This document shows positions 10,782-24,234 of a stretch of DNA of 64,000 nucleotides, one piece after another. Source of the DNA: Cryptomeria japonica (taxonomy: Eukaryota; Streptophyta; Pinopsida; Cupressales; Cupressaceae); the NCBI RefSeq assembly GCF_030272615.1, contig NC_081412.1, positions 665,242,352 through 665,306,351 of the forward strand, read 5' to 3'. The notes beneath the pieces are model-generated. The model ran no database searches. It was not told the DNA's origin and saw nothing but the letters and a program-made list of their open reading frames with translations. Each line of letters begins with the position of its first letter. Positions within the stretch are counted from its first letter, which is position 1. The translations under genes were made by a program, and so were the position numbers.

Positions 10782-12664
10782 GCTGACCCTAGTTTCTTAG
10801 GTTTTTTCCCTGATAACCTGTACCTGGAGAGGATTCACAAAATGTTGAGTTTATATGAAACTCTGATGGACCAAATGCCTCAAATTCCAAAAGTGGCTGC
10901 TCAACAGCAAGACCCCCAAGATGGACATTATTCACATGTAAAGATGCAACTTAGTGTGTATGTTGATGATATAGAGAGTGGGGATGAAGTTGAATCTACC
11001 CGAGTGCCACCTGCAAAGAAACAAAAAACCAAAGAGGTCGGTGCAATTGTGAGGAGAGACCCAGCTAGAGAAATTGTTACAGAACAAGGACAGTAATTTC
11101 ATCAAATAAGGACACATCTCAGAGAAGTAGGGCAGAATGAAGAACATGGAGAAACAAATGAAGCCCTTGCTCAAGGCTTTGATGAGCATGTGATGTTGTC
11201 AAACGAGTTCATGAAAGATGATGACTTTATTAAGTCAGGTGAATTTAAAAATTTTTGACAAGGTTGAAACAAAATTAATTAAGACAAAATCTGATCATAG
11301 AGGAAGGAAATGTAGAAAAGAAAGAGGAGATCATCAAGACACTGCAAGAATATGATCCTTACAGGAAGAAAATATCTATGGAACAGGCAAGATGATTGAT
11401 TAAGAGTAATGGTATGATTATGATGACTGACTGGGATATCTAGTCTATTTTTATTATTGATCAGATTAGGAAGCAAGAGGACCCAATGTTTAAAACTGAA
11501 TTTGAAATTGGAGATTTAATAAGAGGATCAAGATTTAATCCTAAGTCAAAGACACTTGTTTCTTGGTCTTTGGCCCCTTCCACTCAAAAGCCCCACCTTC
11601 TAAATATCCAAGTAGAAAAGAAAGCTGACATAATGATCTGGAATTTGCAGAACACAACTTACACGGAGATTGCCTCATTTTCTACTCAAGTTTCTTTCAT
11701 GAATTTATCAAAAACAAAGGATTTGTCAAGAAGATACATATAAACATATAGCCAATTGATTTCATTATCTAAAAAATATGAAGAGACACTGATGAAGAAG
11801 GGTGCTTTGGAGGAAGAGTTAGTGGAGTTGAAAGAAAAAATTGCAAATGAGCCCCCTCCAATACAAATTACAGAACAAGTACAAGAAATACCAGCTGATG
11901 TGACAACAAAAATGGAGGAATACATAGAGAAAATTGAAAAGCTTGAAAAGGAACAAAATTTCAAGGCTATCTGTGTGATGTCAGGAATTCTGAAACATAG
12001 GATTAAGGTTTTGAAAGAAAAATTGATGGTGTTGCATGATTTGCACATTTCTTTGAAAGAGGCAAGTAAAACTTCCTCTAAGGCTATCACTTTTCTTGGA
12101 CCTTTGTTCAATGTTTGGTCAAGAAGAAGCATATTAATGGATAAGATGGATACTGCAATGATGTATAGTGATGAGTTCCCTCCCAAGATTAGTGACACTG
12201 AAGACATGATGGAGGTAATGAATGCATCTTATGCATTTTTCACAGGGAAGGATGTGCTTATAAATGAAAAATTGCAGACATTTGGGGAAGGTTATAGTAA
12301 ATTGGTGCCTTCAATTTATGGTAGTAATGGAGATTTGAAATCAGCTCCTCATTGGAATAGCAAATTTGATTTGATTCTGGAGAAAGAAGAAATAAGCAAG
12401 CATATACATGAACAGGTTGATGTTGATTTCCTTAACCGTATGCTTGATTCACTATTCAAGGTTGAGGTTGACCAAGCAAAGTTTATTGTTGAGGTCAGGG
12501 CAGTTACACATGCCAGATGGATAGATTCAGTTGCAAAGTTGGAAGAGGTAAAGGCATTCAGTTGGCCAACAAACAAAGAGGTGGACAGGTGGCAAGCCAT
12601 GCTAAAAGAAAAGCAAAAGAAGAAATGCCAGGTTGAGGTAGCTACCCAAGATTCCTCACAGTAA
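10771..12664 (+). pseudogene. unrecognised retroelement-type ORF, 3' part (coiled coil)
   Basis: Continuation of the ORF begun at 1761. The first block, 10771-11096 (ELKVADPSFLGFFPDNLYLERIHKML...), carries a basic nuclear-signal-like PPAKKQK and stops at TAA 11094. A frame break follows, then 11486-12664 is a single frame with one TAA at 11741. It starts with a small globular block (EIGDLIRGSRFNPKSKTLVSW) and continues as a Lys/Glu-rich coiled coil (LEEELVELKEKIANE...IEKIEKLEKEQ). A second helical domain ends in KEKQKKKCQVEVATQDSSQ and the terminal TAA. No catalytic motif of a transposase, RT or integrase was seen. Its general plan (globular N-part, basic patch, coiled coil) is like LINE-1 ORF3, although sequence similarity is not evident by eye. 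Confidence 0.65.
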
Positions 12665-14663
12665 TTCTAAGCTTGTTGAATCCTCATCTTATAAAAGGAT
12701 TTCAAGATTAATTTTAGAGGGATGGCCACTTTTTCTTTTTGATTGGTAGTGAGGGATGGCCAATTGGCCACTTTTATTGTTGTTGAAAACTCTTATATAA
12801 TTATAATAGTTCAACTGTTCAAGAATTTGATAAGTGCATAGCTGAATCGCATTTTGAATTTACTTTCTAATATCATTATGAATATAATATCAATATCATT
12901 TATAGTTTGAGATCTTCACATAATTGTCTTTGTGTTAAATTTATGTTTTCACTATGAATTGAATGGTCAAGGATTTTTCAGTTTACGTATGAATTTGGGT
13001 TGCGTATGTAATGGCATATTCATTCCTATTTATCTGCAAATGAATCTTATTGAAGTTTATTATCAGGTTGTCTTTGAATTGTAAGCGACTCTATGCCCTA
13101 GGATAAGGCACTGGTCTGTTGTCTTGATGTTGACTTGGTGAAGTGACCTTCCAATTATAATAGTTGATTCATTATGGGTGAATATTTTTTCTTGTTTTCC
13201 TTTGATTATGAAATTGTGATTTGTCTATAACAGCTATCATGGAACTGGATCCTCAAAAGATATTCCCTTTAATTGAGTTGCATGCATTTTTTACTAATCA
13301 TGTTGTATTCCTATCTATTGTGGTGTTTGATACTTACATTCTTAATACTCTTATGATTTTATATGCTATGGATGTTTATGTAATATATATGCTATGAATG
13401 TTTATGTAATATATTATGCATTACTGGGCATAATAGGAAGCATTAAATGAAAAATTACATACATCATAACAATGCAAGAAATGAAAAAAGTTAAAACTCA
13501 TGATTCTGATCATTTGAAAGAGAGAATTATACATCGGAGAGAAATAGACCAGAATTTAACTTCTATTGAATAAAATTACTACTTCTGTTGACCATCACAA
13601 AATAAATTTATATATCTCATTCAAGAACCTACACAAAGCTTGACACTAAATGTTTTACATTTTCTTTGTAAATGACTATACAACTTGAACATGAAAAGGA
13701 ACCCCAATGACTATACAACTTGCAAAACTCCTTGAGCCATGCCATTATCACCTTGATGCCTTCATATGGAATGTGAGATGTTACGTTCTATCCAACAGAT
13801 CATTTCCAAATAGAGGAGGAAGCCTTCTTTCCCAAGAAAAGAGAAAATGGAAAGAGGAGCTCGAGCCTTCATGCCCACGATTAGGGAAAGTGGAAAGAGG
13901 AGCTTTAGGGTAAATGTAATTTGTTGGGGAGGGGTTGCAGCTTCCATGTCATCACAAAGATAACTGGCTGCCACTCCCCACCCAAACAAATCCTTCTTTC
14001 ATTCCTCTGCGGGCTCCTTCTTCAAACCCCCTGCCATCCTGTGGTAGAGTAAAAGAAGAGGATGTTCCATGCTTGGCCTTTCATGATAAGAAAAGGCTTT
14101 CACACCCCCTCTGGCAATCCTTCTCACTTTCACAACCCCTTTGACAATAAACAAACTCACATAGGAGAAACAAAAAAACACCCATTCGGTATCACAAAGC
14201 ACACAACAACTCCATGCACGGTCCTACTCAAACATTATCTTCCTTTCTAAGGAAACACCCACTCTCAGAAAATGAAAAAGGTTTCTTTTCTCTTCTACCA
14301 ATTAAGCCACCACTCCATTGTATTTATAACCTTTTAACACTTCCTTTGGTGATGCTCATTCACATGAAAAATCATCATTTTGGTATTTTTCAACATGACT
14401 GTAGACTCTAGAAGTCACTGTCATGCCTATCAAATCCCCTACATCCTGCTAAGGCTCATCTATTGTGAACGATTTTGTTCTGATTTTATTCCTTCTTGAT
14501 TGGACAAATTCTTCTTTAGAATCCCTGACAACAAGCAACCTAAGCTCTGATTTCTCAAAGAAATCCATGACCTCCCATCTCTAACTAAGAAGCTATCCAA
14601 TCCTTTTATGCCTCTGAAGCCATCCTCCTTGCTTGTCCAATCAACCTCAACTCTAGCTTGGTT
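12665..14663. other. AT-rich sequence without recognised features
   Basis: Two kilobases with no convincing coding frame or TE motif on either strand. The only structure seen is a 26-bp tandem duplication (ATGCTATGGATGTTTATG...) at 13363-13414. The short ORFs at 13700-14400 have no codon or motif support. Confidence 0.5.
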
Positions 14664-15250
14664 TGGATTTACATCGCGAGGTCTCTAGCTTTTTGGGTGT
14701 TAGCGTTTTATGTTACTGAGCTGGAGATTATTAATGAAATTGCTTTGGTCGTGAGGTCTCGAGTTGGTCTGATGTCATACATTATAGTCACGAGAGTTAG
14801 TGAGTAACTCATTTCATACAGTTGTCGCTAGCTCTCATGTTTGTTTAATATTAGCATTTTTAGGTCGCGAGCTAGTGACTAGACAGTTTGTGGTTAATTT
14901 TTATGGTTATCGCCAGCTGCTCGCAAAGTTAAATGTTTGAAGACCCGATCAAGCCACAGGCTTGCGAGTGAAGTGCTAGCGGTTAAAAGATAAACAGTTT
15001 TATGTTGGCGAGTACGCGACAAGGGTTAAAATTACCACTATCTCCAAGTCGCTCCACTGACAAGGACTTAACATTTTGTGGTCAAGAATTGGTGAGTGGC
15101 AGTTCAGTTTCCCTCAGTCACTAGATCTCGAGGTTATGAAGGCTTACCATTTTCAGCTTGTGAGTTGGAGATAGAGTCGTAAGGGCTTGTTGCTAGGTCG
15201 CGAGATTTACTAATGGGTAGTCTTTCAGGCAGAGAGTTGACGATTGTGTG
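14664..15250. repeat. GCGAG-rich degenerate repeat, copy 2
   Basis: The first 150 bases (ATCGCGAGGTCTCTAG onward) are closely similar to 52-210. The rest shares only the recurring words TCGCGAG, TCGCCAGCT and GCGAGTACGCGAC. Same orientation as copy 1, so the two flank the split ORF as direct repeats. Confidence 0.75.
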
Positions 15251-15271
15251 CCATGTGTTTTAATGACTTAA

Positions 15272-15500
15272 TATCTTGAAATTGCCAATATATTTTTTTA
15301 TGGTTTGAAAATAGCTTGAAATCGCCAATATTTTATTTTTATTGTTTGAAAATAGGTTGAAATTGTCAATAGTTTTTTTTAATGGTTTGAAAATAGGTTG
15401 AAATCGCCAATGCAAATATTTTTCTGGTTTTAAAAACATTACAATTTGTCCATGCAAATATTTTTTGGGGTTTTAAAAACATTACAATTCGCCAAGATTC
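15272..15500 (+). repeat. minisatellite, 40-43 bp units
   Basis: Four units with TTGAAATCGCCAATA at 15275, 15315, 15356 and 15398 (spacing 40-42), then two units built on ACATTACAATT spaced 43. All are separated by T-rich stretches and TGGTTTGAAAATAG. Confidence 0.85.
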
Positions 15501-15667
15501 TTCACAAACTTTGAGTGATCATGGCTAATTTGCCAATGGATATTATTATTTTTTCTCTGTAAACTGCAAAAATTCACCACTAAATTAAAAGTTTCCTCAG
15601 GAATTATATAGCTTTCGCCATATTTTTACACCTTGTCCAAGGGGGGGTTTCTTAAAGTTTTCCCTAA

Positions 15668-16012
15668 TATATATGTATGTATGTATATATATACATACAT
15701 ACATACATACATATGTATATATGTGTGCATGTATATATATATACATATATAGATATATGCATGTATGTATATACATGTATATATACATATATATATGTAT
15801 ATATGTATATATACATGTACATATACATGTATATGTACATGTATATATCTATACATATGCATACATGTATATATCTATATACATATATATATACATATAT
15901 ACATGTACATGTACATGTATACATGTATATATATATATATGTATATATATACATATATATACATGTATATATATGTACACATGTATATGTACATGTATAT
16001 ATATATATATAC
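15668..16012. repeat. TA/TG-rich microsatellite (ATGTATAC type)
   Basis: Dense alternation of ATGTATAT, TACATG and TATATA words. Several self-complementary runs are present (TACATGTACATGTACATGTA at about 15899). Long apparent ORFs here are only the repeat read in six frames. Confidence 0.95.
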
Positions 16013-17873
16013 CCCTGCCCAATCAGTTTCTTATCTCGGTTTGACTTGGGTTAGTTTATCATGTTATAATGTTATAGTCAAATGTTTTGATTTTTGTGTG
16101 TACTTGTTAATGTGGTTTTCACATCAATTTGTATGCAAGTTTATTAGTTCTCCTAATTCATGTTATTAATCTTGGCTAACACTTCCATTAAATATATATA
16201 TGTATGCATGTATGACTCTTGGTTGTACGAGATTGCATGTACAGTACCGCATAGGTACGAGGTTCATCTCCAGCTAATTTCATAGGTTTGAGTGTACCTC
16301 TTTGGTCCTTATAATTTCGATTAGGTGTTCGTAAGACCCTCATTTGACCATAGTCATGCTCAAGTGAGCATCGTCAGTCGTCCATTGGTATCCCCTTTGG
16401 CTGGGTATGTAGGTTGTCTGTTTGTTTGGCTTTCTTGGGTTGTGTGTTTTGTGTGTGGTTAAATCGAGTATTTAATCCTTAGTATTTAATTTGATTAAAT
16501 GTGTGTTGACGCATAGTATTTTAAGGACTAATTTAAATAGGTTCCCTTTTTATGTGATTAATAGTTAATTAGAATTGCTCAATTCAGGTTGGTAGCAAGT
16601 TCATTTAAATGCTTAATTTTAATGATAAATATTTTCAGTTATGCTTTTTAAAAGGAAAGATTTAAATTTATTCGAAATAGAAATGATTTAATTTCTTTGG
16701 CATTTTGCAAATAGAAAGGGTAATTTCAGTTATTTGGGAAAATTGATTTTTAATTTGAAAAGCAAGTTTAATATATATTTGATATAGTTTGAAAGAATGA
16801 TTTTTGGGAATTAATTTTAAATAAAAATATTTTAAATCCAAAAAAGAAATTTTGGTCAACAATCTTCAATTTAACCTAGGCTCTGGAAAAATATGGGAGG
16901 ATTATTTTTGGAGAGTTATTTTTATGGAAAAATTTGTGGAAGAATTTGGGGCATTTTGGGGGAAGGAGTTTGGGGTATTTTGCAGGTGGAGCTCATCTTC
17001 AATAGCTCCAGGATAGCATTCAAGGTTGGCATTTTGGTTAACCCTTTGTTTTTGTTAAAATTTGTTTGAATTTAAGGAGCCTCCTATGTGTGTATCTGGC
17101 TGCCTTTTTCTTTCAGAAAACTCTTTCATTTTGGTTATGAAGTGAGAAATTAATTTAACTTTGAACCCTTTGTTCATGGATGCAAATCCATTTCTTCATT
17201 TTGGAAAAGAAATGGTGTTTTAAAATTAGCTAAATTAATTCTCTATTTTGTCTCAAAAAATTTCCGAGTTTATTTTATTTGGGGTTTTGGTTGAGATTAT
17301 GAAAAAAAAAATGCTTATATATATGTCTGAGGATTTGAAAATGAAAATTTGTTCTCAGAAAATTCTAAGTCTGAGACTGTTTGTTTATTAATGGGGGTTT
17401 GGTGTTTCTTTTAAGAAGTTTAAAAAAATTAAATTAAATTAAAATAAAATTGAATTTAACCCCACGTGGCAGGGAAAACCCCCACCACACGGGGAGGTAG
17501 CAGGCTACCAGAGGAAGTGGTTGCTACCATATGGTAGCAGCGCTACCAAAGGTAGCGGTCTGCTACCAAGTGGTAGCAGCACTACCAATGGTAGTGACCT
17601 GCTACCATTTGGTAGCAGCGCTACCAATGGTAGTGTGGGCTACCAAGGGGCCCACTTAGGTGTCCACGTGGGTACCCCCCCCCCCCCTTTGGACTTTGTA
17701 ATTTTTTTATATATTTTTTTAATTGTTAAAAAAAATATATAATAATATAATAATAGTATTTTTAAATAAAGTTTTAATTATTATTTAATTTAGTCATTAA
17801 ATAATAATTTATGATTTTTTTGTTATTAATTAATTGTATAATGGTAAATATACATTAATTAATATTCAAATTC
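16013..17873 (+). mobile_element. family-L long LTR, 5' portion (L-a)
   Basis: Colinear with the start of the solo LTR at 41466: ACCCCTGCCC, then AGTTTATCATGTTATAAT, TATATATGTATGCATGTATG, GTACAGTACCGCAT and so on. The first few LTR bases (TGTAGT) are replaced by the microsatellite. It carries the GC-rich hairpin cassette at 17465-17685 and is cut at 17873 by the TIR element, with the LTR resuming after 23496. Interpreted as the 5' LTR of the element whose LTR end and primer-binding site are at 40722-40741. Confidence 0.75.
17465..17685. repeat. GC-rich hairpin cassette, GGTAGCAG type
   Basis: A chain of short palindromes such as CTGCTACCAAGTGGTAGCAG and CGCTACCAAAGGTAGCG, unit about 39 bp, followed by a poly-C tract. 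Each unit can fold into hairpins with 3-4-base loops. It is embedded in otherwise AT-rich LTR sequence. Confidence 0.85.
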
Positions 17874-17939
17874 TAAGTGCACAAAGATGGTGGTCATAAA
17901 AGTGGACACAACAAAAAAAAACATGAAAAACACCAAAAC

Positions 17940-18115
17940 GCGCACGAGGTATTTCAAATTTTAAGAACCCCGTATGCGTTTAGGCTCATTTTTCTGAGCC
18001 TAACCAAAGCTAAACCATGTGCGTGGTTTAAAACATACTAACCACGTACATGGTGTAAAGAATACTAACTGCGTATGTGGTTTAAAGCATACTAACTGCA
18101 TACGCGGTTCTGTCT
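17940..18115 (+). repeat. left subterminal repeats of the TIR element
   Basis: About four units of 30-35 bp of the form AACCACGTACATGGTGTAAA / AACTGCGTATGTGGTTTAAA, each with a CpG-containing near-palindrome. The matching right-hand array is 22495-22640. Subterminal repeat arrays are transposase-binding sites in several cut-and-paste families; that role is inferred here. Confidence 0.7.
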
Positions 18116-18399
18116 GTCAATAAAATGCAATTCACTTAGCATTCCATTAGGTTTTTCAGTAGGATATATACATAAAATATAACATTTAAGTATAAGTGAC
18201 ATTTCTCTTTGTCTTTTATCTTTTCTCTTTGTCTTTTATCTTTCTTATATTTTAAGTTTTATTTTATGTATATATTGGCAGGATGTTTCAGAGTGGTTCC
18301 AGATCTCTAAGAGTTATAATGCAGATTCTAGTTTTTTGAGTATTCTTATAAATTTCAGACTTAGCCAAATCTCAGTAATCAGCATGCTCATATCAGCAT

Positions 18400-19465
<1,066 letters not shown>

Positions 19466-19474
19466 CTCTCTAGG

Positions 19475-21972
19475 GTCAAAAGGTATTCTCAGGGCTCATA
19501 TGGTATTCTAGGTATCCATGCATGTGCCCTAAGGGGTCATAGGACACCATATGACTCCTTAGGATACCATATGACCCATAACAACACATAAGAAGTCATA
19601 TGGAGTCCTAAGGGGTCATAAGACACCTTATGACCCCTTAGCACATCAGATGACCCATAGTGACACCAAATGGTATCCTAAGGGGTCATAAAACACTATA
19701 TGACCTCTTAGGACACCATACAACTAATAACGACACCATATGGAGTCCTAAGGGGTTGTAGGAGATCATATGACCCCTTAGGACACCATATGACCCCTAA
19801 TGACACCATATGGTGTCCTAAGTGGTCATAAGGTGTCCTAGGGGTCATATGATGCCATAAGACACATATGATACCATATGTTGTCCAATGGGTCATTGGA
19901 CACCATATGACCCTTAGAACACAGTACAACCCCTAACAACATCTAAGGGGTCATAAGACACTATATGATCCCTTAGAATACCATAGGACCTATAATGATG
20001 ATAAATAGTGTCCTAAGGGGTCATAGAACACCATATGACCCTTTTGGGCACCATATGGTGGTGTTATGGGTCGTACGATATCCTGAGGGGTCATATGGCA
20101 TCCTATGACCCCTTAGGACACCATATGATGTCGTAATGGGTTGTATGGTGTCTTAGGGGGTCATATGGTGTCCTAAGGGGTAATAGGACACCATATGACC
20201 TCTTAGGAAACAATATGACCTCTAATGACACCTAAGGGGTTATATGGTGTCCTAGGAGGTCATAGAATATCATATGACCCTTTAGGACACCATACAACCC
20301 ATAATGACACCATATGGAGTCATAAGGGAACATATGGTGTCCTAAGGGATCATAGAACACCATATGACCCATAACGACACGTAAGAGATCATATGGAGTC
20401 CTAAGGGGTTATAAGACAACATATGACCCCTTAGCACACCATACAACCCATAATGACACCAAATCCTATCCTAAGGGGTCATAAAACACTATATGACCTC
20501 TTAGGACACCATACGACCCATAATGACACCATATGGTGTCCTAAGTTGTCATAAGGTGTCCTAGGGGTCATACAACAACATAAGACACATAACGATACCA
20601 TATGGTGTCATAATGGCTCATAGGACACCATATGACCCTTAGAACACATTACAACCCCTAACAACATCTAAGGGGTCATATGACACTATATGATCCCTTA
20701 GAATACCATAGGACTTATAATGATGATAAATAGTGTCCTAAGGGGTCATAGAACACCATATGACCCTTTTGGGCACCATATGGTGGTGTTATGGGTCGTA
20801 TGGTATCCTGAGGGGTCATATGGCATCCTATGACCCCTTAGGACACCATATGATGTCATTATGGGTTGTATGGTGTCTTAAGGGGTCATATGGTGTCCTA
20901 AGGGGTCATAGGACACCATATGACCTCTTAGGAAACAATATGACCTCTAATGACACCTAAGGGATCATATGGTGTCCTAAGAGGTCATAGAATACCATAT
21001 GACCTTTTAGGACACCATACGACCCATAACGAGACTATATGAAGTCCTAAGGGATCATATGGTGTCCTAAGGGATCACAGAACACCATATGACCCGTTAG
21101 GACACCATATGACCCATAATGACATGTAAGAGGTCATATGGAGTCCTAAGGGGTCATAGACACCATATGACCCCTTAGAACACCATAAAACCCATAATGA
21201 CACCAAATGGTTTCCTAAGGGGTCATAAAACACTATATGACCTCTTATGACACCATACAACCCATAATGATACCATATGGAGTCCTAAGGGGTCGTAGGA
21301 GACCATATGACCCCTTAGGACACCATATGACCCCTAATGACACCATATGGTGTCCTAAGTGGTCATAAGGTTTCCTAGGAGTCATATGATAACATAAGAC
21401 ACATAACGATACCATATGGTGTCCTAATGGGTCATAGGACACCATATGACCCTTATAACACAATACGACCCCTAACAACATCTAAGGGGTCATAGGACAC
21501 TATATGATCCCTTAGCACACCATAGGACCTATAATGACACCAAATATTGTCCTAAGGGGTCAAAAAACACCAAATGACCCTTTAGGACACCATATGGTGT
21601 TGTTATGGGTTGTATGGTGTCCTAAGGGGTCATATGGCATCCTATGACCCCTTGGGACACCATATGGCGTCGTTATGGGTTCCATGGTGTGTTAAGGGGT
21701 CATATGGTGTCCTAAGGGGTCATAGGACACCATATGACCTCTTAGGAAACAATATGACCTCTAATGACATCTAAGGGATCATATGGTGTCCTAAGGGGTC
21801 ATAGAATACCATATGACCCTTTAGGACACTATATGACCCATAACGACACCATATGGAGTCCTATGGAGTCATATAGTGTCCTAAGGGATCATAGAATACC
21901 ATATGACCCATAACGACACCTAAGGGGTCATAATACACCATATGACCCCTTAGTACACCATACAACCCTTAA
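19475..21972. repeat. palindromic satellite with higher-order repeat
   Basis: About a hundred degenerate units of 20-27 bp alternate in orientation: CATATGGTGTCCTAAGGGGT and its complement ACCCCTTAGGACACCATATG, with variants AGTCCTAAG and GACCCATAA. The landmark CCCTAACAACATCTAAGGGG occurs at 19931, 20656 and 21470, so a higher-order unit of about 725-814 bp is repeated three times. Coding frames are repeat artefacts. Confidence 0.95.
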
Positions 21973-22135
21973 ATATTATCCAACCAATATAGCCACATGA
22001 TCCAAAGAAACCAATACGTTCATTTTCTTCGAACGTTCGACTTTATATCCTATCTTCTTTTAAAAAAAAAAAAACCGACCACCTTGTCAATCTTCTTATC
22101 ACCTTATATATATGCAAACAAAAAGAAGATATATT

Positions 22136-22194
22136 GGAGGGAGAGGAAGAGAGAGGGGATGGAGGGAGGGAGAGAGGGAAAGGAAGAGAGAGGG

Positions 22195-22247
<53 letters not shown>

Positions 22248-22342
22248 GGGGATGGAGAGAGAGGGAGAGAGAGAGAGGGGGGGGGATGGAGAGAGAGGGA
22301 GAGGAAGAGAGAGAGAGAGAGAGGGAATGGAGAGAGAGAGAG
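22136..22342 (+). repeat. GA-rich tract
   Basis: Almost purely purine (GAGAGAGAGA, GGGAGGAAG words). It is complementary in type to 18400-19465 and lies on the other side of the satellite. A TA-rich stretch follows to 22470. Confidence 0.95.
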
Positions 22343-22494
22343 GCACCTTGTATTATATATATATATACATATATATATAAATATTATATATTTTTTATTT
22401 TTTATATTATATATAAATTATATATTATATGTATATACACATATTATATATATATACAATATAATATTATACACACTCCCAAAATTTAAATAAA

Positions 22495-22640
22495 CTTAGC
22501 TCGTATGAGCTATTTATAGTAAAAATAGCGCATATGCGCTTTTTATAGTTAAGGTAGAACGTACACACTTCTTACACCATAAGTACCTCATACGCGCTTT
22601 TTATACCATAGGTACCCCGTACGCACTTTTGTCTGTTAAG
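22495..22640 (+). repeat. right subterminal repeats of the TIR element
   Basis: Three to four units of about 35 bp: AGCTCGTATGAGCTATTTATA, AGCGCATATGCGCTTTTTATA, then ACCTCATACGCGCTTTTTATA and ACCCCGTACGCAC. Each is centred on a CpG palindrome. They mirror the array at 17940-18115. Confidence 0.7.
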
Positions 22641-23496
22641 GCTTGGAAATAGGCCTGGATGACAAAGCTACGGTTTGGAAGTTTGATTTCCCTCCATTTC
22701 CCTCCTTTTTGGCATGTTTTATTTTATCAACTTGGTTTCTCTACTTTGTCATCATCAAGTTTACACATCATCAAGTGGGTATTTCTAAAATTTCCACCAT
22801 ATTTTCACCCATCTTCTGAGCTTTCTAACTATATAATTTTTTTAAAATTTGAACAACAATAACATATTATTATTGAATTTCTTTTACCAGTGTCTCCATA
22901 GTTCTCATAGACATATGTGCACCATTGTTTTAATAACTTTTGATATAATTATCCAAATTTTAAAAAAATTATATATTATTGTAGTAAACTTGATTCTTTA
23001 CAATTTAAAAAAAAAAAATTGTATTTTCGATTTTTTTAGTGCAACTTATGCTTCGCACACGAACAGGTACCTAATTTTTAGGATGTGCTCGATCGGAAAA
23101 ATCATAAAAAAACAAATAATCAACAAAAAATTACAAAAGAATACACATATTCTAGTGCTCACTCTTAACTATCTTTCTGCCAAAGGATTTGTCAAAATAC
23201 TAAATCTAAATATGACATTTTTGATGCGCACATCAGACACTATGTTATGTTTTTTCTGAAAAAATTAGGGTTTGTTTTTCGTGCGCGAAGGATTTGAACT
23301 CCTTAATCTTATCCAATTTTAAAAAAGTTTAGTAGTTTGGAAACTAGATTGAGAGTACTACAATATTTGTTCTTTGATTATCTTCATATCTTGAGTGGAT
23401 GACTTTCAAATTTTGCCTCCAAGTTTAGGTTCACCTGATTCTAGAAAAAAAGTGTCCACTTATACCCCCTTTTTGACCACCATCTTTGTGCACTTA

Positions 23497-23692
23497 CCCT
23501 CTATTTTGTTAATTAATGTATATTTTTCTAGATATATACTAATTGTTGTTAAATTATAAATTTATTAATTAAGATATATAGAATTAGAGATATATATAGT
23601 AATTAATATCTTAGATTTGTGTATTTGTTTAAATATATAAGGAAGTATTAGGTTAATTCAGAAAATGATTACCTATTTTGTTTTAGCCCCTT
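23497..23692 (+). mobile_element. family-L LTR, continuation after the TIR element
   Basis: CTATTTTGTTAATTAATGTATATTTTTC onward matches 49258-49450 (third LTR copy), ending at TTTAGCCCCTTTC. It is the expected downstream part of the LTR interrupted at 17873. Confidence 0.75.
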
Positions 23693-24231
23693 TCTATATA
23701 TGTGTCTAAGGATTTAAAAATGAAAATTTGTTCTCAGAAAATTTTGAGTCTGAGACTGTTTGTTTATTAATGGGGGTTTGGTATTTTTTTCTGAAGTTAA
23801 AAAGAAAAATTAAAATTACAATAAAAATGAATTTAACCCCATGTGGCAGGGAAAACCCCCACCACATGGGGAGGTAGCAACTACTACCAGTTGGTAGTAG
23901 CGCTACCAAAGGTAGCAATCTGCTACCAAGTGGTAGTAGTGCTACCAATGGTAGCGGCCTGCTACCATTTGGTAGCAGCGCTACCAATGGTAGCATGGGC
24001 TACCAAGGGGCCCACATGGGTACCCCTCCCCCCCTTTTGGACTTTGTAATTTTTTAATATATTTTTTTAATTGTTAAAAAAATATATATATAATAATATA
24101 ATAATAGTATTTTTAAATAAAGTTTTAATTATTATTTAATTTAGTCATTAAATAATAATTTATGATTAGTTTGTTAGTAATTAATTGTATAATGGTAAAT
24201 ATACATTAATTAATATTCAAATTCTATTTTG
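23693..24231 (+). repeat. second copy of the LTR cassette segment (L-a')
   Basis: A direct repeat of 17313-17873: ATGTGTCTAAGGATTTAAAAATG, GAGACTGTTTGTTTATTAATGG, then the GGTAGCAG cassette (23870-24020) and the AT-rich tail ending CAAATTCTATTTTG, where LINE-2 is joined. It shows a local tandem duplication of the LTR, also seen in short form at 48780-49080. Confidence 0.8.
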
Positions 24232-24234
24232 TTT

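Noticed and set aside
13700..14411. Short ORFs resembling a small gene
   Set aside because: Several overlapping frames on both strands, none with motif or codon support.
15597..16169. Tyr/Ile-rich ORFs on both strands
   Set aside because: Translations of the TATG/TACA microsatellite.
19475..21972. CRISPR-like array
   Set aside because: Units are palindromic, alternate in orientation and have no unique spacers; the context is a plant genome.
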